Below, piece by piece: positions 32,101 through 43,000 of a stretch of DNA of 64,000 nt (position 1 is its first letter; each line of letters opens with the position of its first letter). The notes under the pieces were generated by a model. That model worked only from the letters and a program-made list of their open reading frames with translations. It ran no database searches and was not told where the DNA came from. This DNA comes from Eudorina sp. 2006-703-Eu-15 (lineage: Eukaryota > Chlorophyta > Chlorophyceae > Chlamydomonadales > Volvocaceae), in NCBI GenBank assembly GCA_003117195.1, contig BDSI01000024.1:337237-401236 (forward strand), read 5' to 3'. The translations under genes were made by a program, and so were the position numbers.

Positions 32101-33201
32101 CATCGCCGTCTCGGCCAGCCTGGCCGCCCCCCGTTCCGCCACGGACCCCGCGCCGCCCACCCGAAAGGCGTCCTTGCGGCGGCAGCAGCGGCGGCGGCTG
32201 CTCAACCAGCCGCCAAGCCCGGTGGATGAGATCGAGGCAGCAGCGCCCATTGCCGAGTCGCGTCCGCGTTGCGGCAGCCATAATGCCAGCCGCACAGCAG
32301 GTGGCGAGCAACGGTCGTCGGTTGACGGCAACGGCCTGGTGCGTCGCCATCACCTTCACGAGGACCCAGAAGACCCGGGGAGGAGCCCAGGTGGAGGTGG
32401 TGGTGGTGGTTCCGGAGCGTCTAGCCGTCGGGGCGTGGAGTTCCTGCTCCGATCGGACCTTCCTGAGGGGCTGCACCCGGCGATGGTTGACCTGGTGGTC
32501 AACGGACAGCTGGGCCGACCCGTGGGTCATCATGGCGGCGGCGGTCAGCAAGGGACGGCGCCCGATGGCGCTGCCGATGGTCCCCCCCAAGGGGTCGGGG
32601 TCGGGAGCGCGTCGGTTCCTTTCCGCCGGCGGCTGCTTGAGCAGATGGTGGAGCTGGACGGCTTCAGACGGGCCTGGCAGAGGTGAGGGAGTATGAGAGA
32701 GCGGAGAGCAGGCGGAAAGCAGTGTAGCGCAGCGTTGCGTAACGCAGCGTAACGACAGGTGGTGGCGGTGGCAGCGGGTTTGTAAGCTTCCGGCGCAGCG
32801 GCGACGACGCGCCCCGCCGGGGGCCGTTCGCGAAGGGCGCCGCGGCGACAGACCCCCGGGGTTTCGTTACAGGTTCCTGCTCCCGCCAAAAGAGACTGTT
32901 TCCCTGCTCAATGACATCCTGGGCCCTGGCGCCGTGTTTCACTGCCGCCCCTGGGGCTCATTTCCTGCGGACCTACCTTAAGCCCCGCCGCCGCCGCCGC
33001 CGCGCCACCGCTGCTGCGTGCTGTGCCTCCGCCCCATACCTGTGTGCTCGTCCGTCCAGGAACGACTGCGCGGTGCGCAACAGCCGGGTGTGGCGGCCCC
33101 CGCCCATCCCCAGCCACGTCAACTACGAGGCGTACCGCCGCTACGTGGCCGACCTGGATGCGGTGGACATCATCAACTGGGCTGGACACCAGCTGCAATG
33201 A
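26002..33201 (+). CDS. Endo-1,4-beta-mannanase, GH5 family (plant-type)
   Basis: Firm exons: 26002-26372, 26743-26878, 27438-27518, 27588-27717, 28303-28467, 28947-29041, 29337-29415, 29883-29953, 30160-30242, 30725-30811, 31050-31086, 31538-31638, 31996-32682. The product hydrolyses internal beta-1,4 links in mannans. Exon 1 encodes a poly-Ser N-terminus and a strong hydrophobic helix (LLLWGLILSLVVVVPVTVV), a signal peptide or type II anchor. The catalytic fold begins at GTQLIADGRPFYFTGFNAHW. The acid/base Glu is in DVMNEPRC (about 290) and the nucleophile Glu in LLLEEFGLT (about 426); also VGRWWAFN and FACIHVYE. After GVLFWNAAANFTGDTDG and YNVYIMRSP, exon 13 continues open for about 220 residues rich in Gly, Arg and Pro with no family match. 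Possible further exons start at 32873 and about 33060 and stop at 33201, but I could not connect them in phase with a canonical donor, so the 3' end is uncertain. Confidence 0.85.
26428..26474 (+). repeat. SINE-like family member in mannanase intron 1
   Basis: GGCTGTCACCGATGACCCGC followed by a GGGGGCCGTTGTAACATCATC end and an AT-rich tail. Confidence 0.8.
26879..26910. repeat. (GT)n at a splice donor
   Basis: A GT dinucleotide run that starts exactly at the donor of mannanase exon 2, so any GT of the tract could act as donor. Confidence 0.9.
26981..27030 (-). repeat. SINE-like family member in mannanase intron 2
   Basis: The minus strand reads GGCTGTCACCGATGACCCGC, then GGGGTCCGCTGTAACATCC and a TTATAAATT tail. 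It is one of the best matches to the family consensus. Confidence 0.85.
27890..28190. repeat. 35-bp minisatellite, 8 copies
   Basis: Units start at 27901, 27936, 27971, 28006, 28041, 28076, 28111 and 28146 and look identical (ATGACAGCGAGCGTGACAGC and the next 15 bases). It lies in mannanase intron 4 (27718-28302). It creates long open frames on both strands that are artefacts. Confidence 0.97.
28836..28935. repeat. Degenerate (CTG)n/GATGCTGCTG repeat
   Basis: Many CTG and CCGCTGATG triplets just upstream of mannanase exon 6, in the intron. Confidence 0.9.
29132..29174. repeat. (CA)n followed by (TA)n
   Basis: A compound dinucleotide repeat in mannanase intron 6. Confidence 0.95.
29511..29612. 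repeat. About 31-bp tandem repeat, about 3 copies
   Basis: Alternating GCTACATCCCTAGT and GCTACATCCCTATTCGTT units in mannanase intron 7. Confidence 0.85.
30402..30440 (-). repeat. SINE-like family member, diverged
   Basis: The minus strand reads GTGACCCACGAGGTCCACTG, then TAGCATCATTAGTAATAAA. It lies in mannanase intron 9. Confidence 0.65.
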
Positions 33202-34684
33202 GCCGGTACCTACTCCTCCTGGAGGAAGCGAATGAATGAGCCGGTACCAGAACGGATCACACGGCGGAGCCCCCTCTCCCACCAACATAACGGAGAAGCT
33301 CTGGAACATGGCCATGGAGAGCCTGCAGCGGGGACCCGCCTTTGTTGAGGGTGTTGAGCGCGATGGTTCTTGATGTGGCTCTATTACGGTTCTTGACGAT
33401 CATCGAAATGTTTTGACGGCTGCATGAGCGCTCTGGCCGAGTGTGTGCGGCGTGTGTTCGCCGGCAGGAGGGCAGAGCGGGAGTGCGTGACATCTGACAT
33501 GTAAGGGGCATACCTAGCCCGGGAAATGCAAGTATGCCAGGTACGGGGTGCGTGTTGCTGGGCCATCTGTCGACGACGAACGAGCGGACTGGCGGGGATG
33601 AGGGGGCAGGTGGGTGGCTGGGGCGAGTTGCGGAGGATGGAGGTGGGGCGGGCACCAGCACAGACGGTGCACGCACATTTTCACTCACACACGTCTGCGG
33701 GGGCGGCCGACCGTGGCAACTGCATCCTTACTTCCGACCCAACAGATCCCCGCGGTGTGTACTTATGGCGAGTGAGTCCGCAGCCTGAATGCCCAATCGG
33801 TGGGCAGATGTCTTGCGCTGGTGGCTCTGTTAAACGGTGGGGAGATCCAGTTGGATGAAGTTCGATGTTGGCGTGCAATCGACGAGGTACCAAAGGCCCA
33901 TGTTAGGTCGTAGGGATCCTAGCTGAGAGGGGAGGGGCGCTGGAGGGCGGTCGGTGTGCGAGCAGGGTTTGTAGTGTTCGTGGTTGTGGACGGCGGCAGG
34001 GAGGGACTCCACCAGCCTCTACATCCAGCACGAGGTGGACGTCTCCAAAAGGGTGGAAATGAAGGCTGAAGGAGGTTCACCAAATCGAGTGTGCGAGGCG
34101 GTGGAGCAAGGTGGGGGGTGCTGCGGAGATAGATGGGCACACCGAGTTGGTTGGTGGCCAGGCCAGCTTGGCTGTCCGTTGGGGCAATCTCTTAACGGTC
34201 ACACAGTACCGCACAACTCCTCAGACGCCGAAGGGCCCGGACACGCGCGCGACGACTGCCGTACATATAACCCGACACCGCAAGAGACCACCCGCCCGCC
34301 ACAAGGTGCAGGCGCGCGCGACACGCAGGCACACGTGAACATGCGCCGTACCTCTCATGCGCCGTACCTCTCATGGACCGGACCCAGACTCCTAAACCGA
34401 ACCGGCGTGACGACGCACCCACCCCGTGCACATCTCAGCAGAGGGTTGAAGAGGCCGTCGCGGCTGACCGGCTCTAAGAGCATTGAACCCCGGGACAGCC
34501 GGCCACGATCTCAGCATGGGGGTAAAGAGGGTTTAGAAGCTGTCGCGCTTTACATGATGGCCGCCTCAGGCGGACCCAAACCTTGCACAGCCGGCCACGA
34601 TCCCACACCACACAGCCACCAAGGACCCTGTCACCCACACGACGACAAATCAGATGTACAGCCACCACGCCCTTTACAACCTCA
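33202..34684. other. Convergent 3' region of mannanase and UTP13 genes
   Basis: TGTAA at 33500-33504 (plus strand) is a likely mannanase poly(A) signal, 300 bases past 33201. TTACA at 34549-34553 (minus-strand TGTAA) is a likely UTP13 poly(A) signal, 130 bases past its stop. The plus-strand open frame 33984-34925 runs into the UTP13 tail antisense and looks spurious. Confidence 0.5.
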
Positions 34685-37028
34685 CTACGCCCGCCGCGCC
34701 TTCTTCGCCGGCCCCGTCAGCGACCCCACCGGCGGTCCCGCGGGTCGGTCTTTGGACCCCGCCTTGCCGCCCGCCTTACCGCCCGCCACGGGCGTCGACG
34801 GCAGGCTCGCCGCCTTCCTCCCGGCCGACGAGCCCTTCGCCGCCGCCGTACCCACGACCGCCTCCGCCGCCTGCCGTACCAGCTTCTTCACCCGCGGCTC
34901 CTGCGGCGGCGGCTGCTCCGCCTGAGGCGCCTGCCGCTTCGCCGCGCTCTTGGGCTGCTGCTGCCCGGGCGCCTTGGCCGCCTTGGGTGTCAGCCCGGCG
35001 ACAGCAGCTGCGCCGCCCTTGCCGTTCGCCGCCGCCGCCGCCGGCACCGGCGGCAGGTCCAACGCGCGGGCTATCCTCTTGAGGCCCTCCTGCGCCCTCC
35101 CTCGAGCACCGGCACTGGCGCTGGCGGGGCCGCCGCCGTTGGCCAGGACGCTCTTCTGGGGTCGCTTCCGCTCCGTAACCGCCTTGGGTTCCGCCTCGCT
35201 TGGCACAGCCGCACCTGCGGCCCGGGACCGAGCCCCCTTGGCGGGTGCCGTCGCCGGCGCGCGTTTCGGCGCGGCGCCGCGCGCGCCTCCGGCTGGCGCA
35301 GGTGTCGCCGCCGCCGATTTCGCCGCCGCCCTAGTTGCCGCCTTGGCCACCGGTGTCGCTGCCGCCGACTTGGAAGCGCCATGCCCTGCTTTGGCTCTCC
35401 GCGGGGCGCCGCCACCGCCGCCGCCCGTGTCCTGAGGGCGCGCCGCCGCCGCCGCTCTCCGCAGTGCCCCGGCGCCCAACTGGCGGCGCCCCGCCGCCGG
35501 GCGATCGTTTCCGTCGCTGTCGCCGTCCTCCTCCTGCTCCTCTTCTCCGGTGCCCTCGCCTGAGCTGCCGGAGGGCGAAGCTCCCTCCTCGTCCTCCTCC
35601 TCCTCCTGCTGCTCGACGTCTTCCAATTCCCCCTCCTGCTCAGCCGCCGCCGCCACCTCTATCTGATCCTCCTCCTCCTCCTCGTCTGCCTCGCTGGACC
35701 CCACCCCCTCGTCCTCCCCCTCCCCTTCCTCCTCCTCCTCCTCGTCCTCCCCCTCGCTCAGCGCCAAGTCAAAGTCGTCCTCGAGGTCATCGGCCGACGG
35801 CCCGCTCCTACGGGGGGCAGCGGCGGCGGCCGCCGCAGCCTTGGGCCCCCCGGAACCAGCCGCCGTGGCTGCCTCCGCTTTCTGCTGTTGCCCCGGGCGG
35901 CGCTCCAAGCTGGGCTCGTCCTCCTCCTCCTCCTCGTCCTCGCCCTCGTCCTCCTCTTCACTCGCCTCATCCTCATCCTGCGGTTTTCCCCGGCCTCCTT
36001 TCCCCGCCCCTGTGCCTCCATCCGTCTCCATCGCCGCCGGCATTCCGTCCGCGTCCCCTCCGCTACCCCGCCCCGCCCCGCCCACCTCCTCCTCCGTCCC
36101 CTGCTCCTCCTCGTCCTCCTCGTCCTCCTCCTCCTCCTCCTCCTCGCGGGGCCGTTTCGCCGCCCGCGCCGACGCCGCCAGCCGCGCCAGCAGCGCCCCC
36201 TCCTCATCCTCCTCGTCCATTCGCGCCACGCCCGCCTCCCCGTCCTCCCCGCCCGCCAGCTCGCCGCCCCGCTGCCCCGCCCCCGCGCCGGAGCCCACCC
36301 CTAGGACCCCCATGGACTCGAGAGTGAAGTCCAAGAGGTAGGTGGAGCGGACCTGTGTGGGCGCGGGTGGGTGGGCAGGATGAGATGGAATCGGGTGTGT
36401 GGGTGTGTGGGTGTGTGGATTTGGGTTGGGTGGGCGTTCGCGATTGTGGGTGCATCCGGGCTGGGCGAGGGCGTTCGCGATGGTGGGTGTTATCAAGAGC
36501 CCCGTGTCTGCTTGGCTCAGATACCCCGCACACATACACACACACACGCGGCTCAGTTTCTCTTTTACACACACACACACACACTCTTCAGGCTTGCTCA
36601 GTTCTTCTTGACGCACTCGAGGCGGATTCCTATGCTAAGCACAGTCGAGGGTCGAGGCCCACTCCTTTCATCAGCAGCCCTTCGCCAGCATCAGGCCCAG
36701 TGACACGCACACACACACCACACACACACACAGAGAGCGAGGGGACAGAGGCCCCTTACGCCTCTCTACCCCGAATCCGGGGGAGAGTGCTTCGGCGGTC
36801 TCCCGACTGCGAGGCGCAGACCGCCCGGGATGGGCTTCCGCCCAATCCCTTGAGGGGGCACAGCTGTCACCGATCCTCAGGGATCGGGCGCGCGCCATTG
36901 GTTGAGAGCGAGGGGACAGAGGCCCCTTACGCCCCTCTCCCCCGAATACGGGGGAGAGTGCTTCGGCGGTCTCCCGTATGGGGCGGGTTAGCGCCCCCGG
37001 CCAGCGTTGGCCCGGCAGATATGTAACG

Positions 37029-37077
<49 letters not shown>

Positions 37078-40000
37078 CATGGGCCTCACCAAGCGGTCCA
37101 GTCTAGAGAAGTGCCGCCCGCTGTAGGCGTTGATCTGAGCCAGCAGGTCAGCCAGACCTACGGGGGGGGAAGGGGGAGGAGGAGGCGGCAGAGGAAGGGA
37201 ACGTTGGGTCCCGGTGTGGCGGGTGACAGCGGTGACAGCGGTCTGGTACCGACTGACGTACCAAGCGCGACAGCCACAGACCGCCCGACAGACGGACAGA
37301 CGGACAAGCCAGGGCTGCCAGGCGAGGCACCCGAACCAAGGGCGGAATGTAGCAGGGGCGAGTGCACCCACACATACCTCACATGGCAGTCCTTATTTCA
37401 ACCCCCCCACACACTTCTCGCGGCTGAGTTCTCTTTCATACACACCATACACCATACACGCACCCCACACGCGCCACCACACACCCGCCACATAACCCAC
37501 CCTGCACTCGCAGCAGCTTCTCCGGCCCATGTGCCCGCAGCACCTCCCCCAGAAGAGCCTGGGCCGCGTGGCAGTGCTTGGCGTTCGTGTTCCAATCGCG
37601 CACGTACTCCAGTGCCGTACGGAGATCCTCGTCAGACATGGCGGCCACCAGGCCCGACAGCAGCTGGCCAAGTGGGCCCGCTGCGGTTGCGGAGGTACCG
37701 ACCCGTGGGTCGCCGGCCGCTGCGGCGGCGGCGGCGGCGCTGGCGACGTTGGCGGTGGCGGTGGCCGCGCGCGTGATGATGGAGAGGAGGCGCCCCGGGT
37801 GCTTGAGGCTGAAGGCGAGGCGGGCTGCTTTGGAGAAATCGGCGTCCTGAGGATGGCAGAGGCAGGACAGGACAGGGCGAAATGCGTGCAGGTCTAGGTC
37901 CTGAGGGTCTCGGAGCGGAATACCGTATGGTAGACATATTGAGGGGGTGCGGGCCTGAGAGAGCGCCTCGAGGCCTTGTGGAGGGTTCATATTTGGCAGG
38001 CGTTGCGGCTGGCGGCACCGCGGGAGGAGCTCGCCAGGCAGTCCTCCAATCCATTGCGATTGGTGATCGCGTTCCCTCCACCAATCCTGCCGTGCCCTGT
38101 CCTGCCCTGACGCGGGGTCCCCCTCACCGCCAGCGCGTTCTGCAGCTCCTGCTCCTTCTCCGCCAGCTCCTCCTCCGCGGCCACCGCCGCCGCCGCGTCG
38201 GCCTCCGTGCTGTCCGCCCACAGACACACGAGCGCGTCGCCGCCGCCCGTGGCCACAAGGCCCTCGTGACTGCCGCCCGCGGTCAACGCCCACACCTGCG
38301 GAGCGCACCAGCAGCCACAACGTCAGCAGCCACAACAGAAAGTGTAAGGGTTTCAGGAAAATCCGAACATGCGAGTATGTTCTGTGGGTTTGTTTGTGTG
38401 TTGAGGGCGCGTACGAAAAGAGTGAGCATGGCTGTAAGAGAGGGCATACTGACCCGGCCCTGCCCCCGCCCCTGCAACGGCCCCCCGCCTCCCGCCCACC
38501 TTGTCCTCGTGCTCATCAAACGTGTTGACGCACTCCCCGCTGGCCACGTTCCAGAGCTTGAGCAGCCCGTCCGCGCCGCCGCTCAGGATCTGCGGGGCGT
38601 CGCGCAACGGGTTGGTGCGGGGCTGGCGGCGTTGGATGCGGGGCGCACGACAGGAGTAACAAACTGAAAAAAACACCTTTTGGCCACCGCCGTACGAGCG
38701 GCACGACACACAACGCGCAAGCAAATAATGCGCTCCGAAGCCCCCCTCATACATGAACAACAAAAAGTATGGTGGTGAATGACCAGGTTAAGGGTGAACA
38801 ACAACACGGTGGTGAACGACCAGGTGCAACAGTCCACCACCAGTCTGCCACCGGTCCACAACTCCCGTCCCCCGTCCCCCCGCCTCCCCCCAGTCCCGTC
38901 ACCTGCGTGCCACCGGTCAGGAAGGTGGCCCTCAGCACGGAGGCGGTGTGGCCCTCGAAGGTGCGCAGGCAGCTGTGGCTGCTGAGCGACCAGAGCTTGA
39001 TGGTCTTGTCGCCTGGGGACCGGGTAGGCGGTGTGGACATCCAACACCGGTACACCAGCACGTCCGTGCATCCGTACACAGCAAGAGGGAAGAGCAGAGG
39101 CACCCGCGGTCAAAGCTGATTGATTCAGCAGGGGTTAAAATAAACAAAAATGCCCAGACACACCGCAGCTGGGGTGCTAAGCAGCCCCCTGCAGCCCCGA
39201 GCACGAACGAGGCTCTCCTGACCCGAACACGAAGGCTCCAGGGTGGTGATGGTGATGGTGATGGTGATGGGGAGTTAGGGTTCGCCGTGATGGAAATCAG
39301 GGCCGTGAAAAACCTAAGCCACACAAGCCACACCCCAGCGGGAGAAGCACTCGGGCGTGATATGTGGTACGACCGCCACGATGCAAAAAGCATGACCTGC
39401 TGCCGTACCTGAGGCCGTCAGTAACGCACGCTCCAGGGGGGCGAACTCCACCGCCCACACGCCGCGCTTGTGACCCTTCAGGACCGACACCTGTACGTCA
39501 GACGGTTGGGGGCAGTTGGCGGTTGGGAGCAACCGAACAAGAAGCTGGGTGCAGAGACGGGTAGGGGCTAACCGACTACATCCAAAATCATGGAAAAGCA
39601 CCCCAGAACCATGGGTCGCATCACAACGAATCGAGGGAAATGTAAATGACAAGTATCTGCATTGCATGACACCAAACCGTACAAAGTCGTACAACCGCGC
39701 AGTGCGTCACTTTAAGCCGTACCTGCACCAGATCCGGCAACGACCACACTCGTACAGTTTTGTCCTGGCTGGCGGTCGCAATCAACTGGTCATTGGGAGC
39801 AACCGCCACAGCGTTGATGTCCTTGTCGTGGCCCGCCACCGCCGCAATCGTACGAAGCTGTACGGGATCCGCGCCCACCGCGCCATACGCAGCCCCCGCC
39901 GCCGTCTTCCGCTTCTTGGACGGCGCGGCGCCGTTGTCGGTCAGTTGGCCGTTAGCGGTTGAACTCTCGTTGGACAACAGCGCAACGGCCGGTGCTATGT

Positions 40001-43000
40001 CCCACAGCTTGATCAGCTTATCCGAGCCCACAGAGACTAGGAAGCGGGGGCTCCTGCATAATGAGCAAACGGTGAACACAACAAAGGAAAACAGCAGTCA
40101 AGCAGGACACATACCGTGGTTGAGCACACACTGTGGGCATGAACCGCCGGCCCGTGTTGGGGGCGGCGCTGACGGTTTGTGCGCATGAGGGACATAGAGG
40201 ATGAAGGTCACGGGGCCCCCTACGCTCCGCCCCGCCCTGTCCTCCCCCGCCTCTGCCCTCCCCCGCCTCTGCCCTCCCCCGCCTCTGCCCTCCCCCGCCT
40301 CTGCTCTACGGGCCTCTGCGCTGCCTCAGACCTCGCCTTGACTCAGCTCCGGAACCCGGCAGGTCCCTCAGCTTCGGGAAAAGGATATTGAGATAACGGC
40401 GGTGATCATCCCCGGCAGCGGCAGCGGCAGCGGCAGCGGCGGCCAGGCCGCCCAGTCGGACCAGTCGTCAGCCCTTCTCATGACCTTGGCAGTGTACGAC
40501 ATCTTATTCCCTGATTGGATGATGATGATGATGATGATGATGACGAGGGCGGGTGATGACCCACCCTCCTAGCTGCCACAACTACAACTACAACTACGAA
40601 CTCCCTTCTGCGCCGGATCCCAGTGCAGCCCTTCCAACCCATCCGATCCTAGGGGCGGGTGCGTGGACGCGCGGTGAGCCGCTGTCTCCCCACCCCCCTA
40701 GGTGGTCTACCGCTGCCAGGTGCATAACACCAACGGCCTCAGTCCGGGCTGTTCCTCCGCGTCGGGCTCACGGCCCTCAGCTTCGGGAAAAGGATATTAA
40801 GATGAAGCCAGGTCATCAAAGGCCGTTCAGCTGCCGCCGATGCACTACAAACAAACAATTCATGTAACGGTAATGTAGTGTGATCGTGACATAGTACACA
40901 ACCGTAAAACGTTAGTGCCGAGGGTAGAGCCCTGAACCCAAGCGCGTTTGCTGGTAGGGTGGCAGAGAGAAAAAGAGTAAAAGCCGCCCCTGTCTCTTAA
41001 GGGTATCCTCCGCGGTGGTGGTCGTGGCGGTGATGGTTAACCGTGTCCGCCGCGCCAGCGGAAGCATCCGCATGATTGCTGGACAGGTGCTTGCGACCGA
41101 GTGTGGTCACTTCGGCTTCCGACACCATCACCACCACCACCACCACCAGCACCACCAGCACCACCAGCACCGCCATAGCCACCACCACTGCCATAGCCAC
41201 CCCTTCCGCACGGGGACCAGGCACCCCAGGTCGCGACGCCGCTCACTTTCTGGACAGCGCCACTCCGTTGACTGCGCCCACGTGGCCCACGCCCACACCC
41301 AGGCAGCGACCAGTGGGTCCCTCCCACAGCCGGACCTCATGGTCCTTGGCGCCGCTGGCGAGCAGGGGGGGCAGGCCTGAGGGACAGGGGGGAGGTCACG
41401 GAGGTCACAACCAGCGCGGGAGGGAAGGGAGATCCGTTATGTGGTCACCGACATGAATCGAATTGAGCAATGACTTGCATGCCGGCAAATACAAGTCCCA
41501 GAGAGCGTTTCATTGTCTTGCCGTATGGGTAGATCACAAGGTACGGGATTGAGTACGGAGTACGGTCCAGAGACGCAGTACAGCTCCACGGCGGGATCCA
41601 AGGTGCCGTACTGCGCTACACACTCACCTCCCGCCGCAGCCCCTCCGTCCAGGCACAGCACGATGTCCCGGTGGCCCACCAGCGAGGCGGCGCAGCTCAG
41701 GTTCGAAATGCCGTACAGCCGTACCGTCTCGCTGTTCGTGGCCACCGCCAGCATGGATGGCTCGGTGGGCGGTCCCACGAACCGGAGATCCGTGACCTGC
41801 GGACACGGAGGGGAACAGGGCAGGGCAGGGCAGGGCAGGGCGGGGTAGGTTAAGGGCAGGGCAGGTTAAGGGCAGGGCAGGTTAAGGGCAGGGTAAGTTA
41901 AGGGCAGGGTAGGTTAAGGGCAGGGTAGGTTAAGGGCAGGGTAGGTTAAGGTCAGGGTAGGTTAAGGGCAGGGTAGGTTAAGGGCAGGGTAGGTTAAGGG
42001 CAGGGTAAGTTAAGGGCAGGGTAGGTTAAGGGCAGGGTAGGTTAAGGGCAGGGTAAGTTAAGGGGAGGGTAGGTTAAGGGCAGGGGAGGGTAGGTTAAGG
42101 GCAGGGTAGGTTAAGGGCAGGGTAGGTTAAGGGCAGGGTAGGTTAATGGCAGGGTAGGTTAAGGGCAGGGCCGAGCCCTTCAAGACGAGGGACCTCCCAA
42201 CCCGCCAATGCGACCCACCGATTGACCCCACGGCAGGGCCCCCCATGTACCACCACCGCAGAACATTCCCGATCTGCCACCCCCGCACGTCCGCTCACGA
42301 CCTGGGAAGGGAGAGCGCCCCACCTGGTCCTGGTTGCCCACCAGCTGCCGGGACAGCAGCAGTCGAGTCGAGCCGGCCACTTCCTGTGCGGGCAGGTCAG
42401 AGCATTCGAGTTCAGTGCGGGCAAAGTGGCAGCGAGATTGACATTGCAGTGAACGCGACCGTGACGGAGAGCTCGGCTGCAAGGCCCTCAAGACACGACC
42501 AGAGGCAGAAGGGAGAACGGCCGCCGCGACGCACTCACCCCACGGGCGGTGCGACGGGGGCCGCGACCCGCGGGTCGCGACCCGGCAGCGGCCCCCGGGA
42601 ACCCTCCATGGCCACCTAACTACCCCATGCAGGGCGGCACGGCAGCAGCGACCGCAGACGCCGCCGCCATCCCGCCTTCAAGCCGATCAACACACCCACC
42701 TATTGCAGCGCAGCCCGCCACATTCAGGCACAGCCGCAGCCCGCAGCCCCATCCACACCCACAGCCCCACCCGCCCTCAGCCGAATCCACACCCTCACCC
42801 CCATCCAGCCCTCCATGCCCCCTGCACCCCGTCGCTGCACCCCGTCCCCATCCGGGCCCCACCTGCGACGTGTAGAACAGCAGCCGGGCGTCAGCGGTGG
42901 CCGCCAGCAGCCCGGGGCCCAGTGCCGAGCCTGAGGAGGCGGCGGCGGCCGCCGGCGCCGGCAGCAGCGTCAGGTCCGTCAGCTCGCTGGCTGCGCTGCC

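Noticed and set aside
33984..34925. 313-residue plus-strand open frame
   Set aside because: No recognisable domain, no splice partners, and its 3' part is antisense to the UTP13 tail.
34583..36327. Plus-strand open frames of 326 and 330 residues, Arg- and Pro-rich
   Set aside because: They are antisense to the GC-rich charged tail of UTP13, whose frame continues directly from conserved UTP13 exons.
41015..41196. Possible extra UTP13 exon between exons 11 and 12
   Set aside because: The conserved sequence joins SRK directly to SPRFLVSVGSDK in phase from 41247 to 40053, leaving no gap in the WD repeat to fill.
41815..42175. Possible interstitial telomere repeat
   Set aside because: The unit is 16 bp (GGGCAGGGTAGGTTAA); it does not match the algal TTTTAGGG or TTTAGGG telomere unit.
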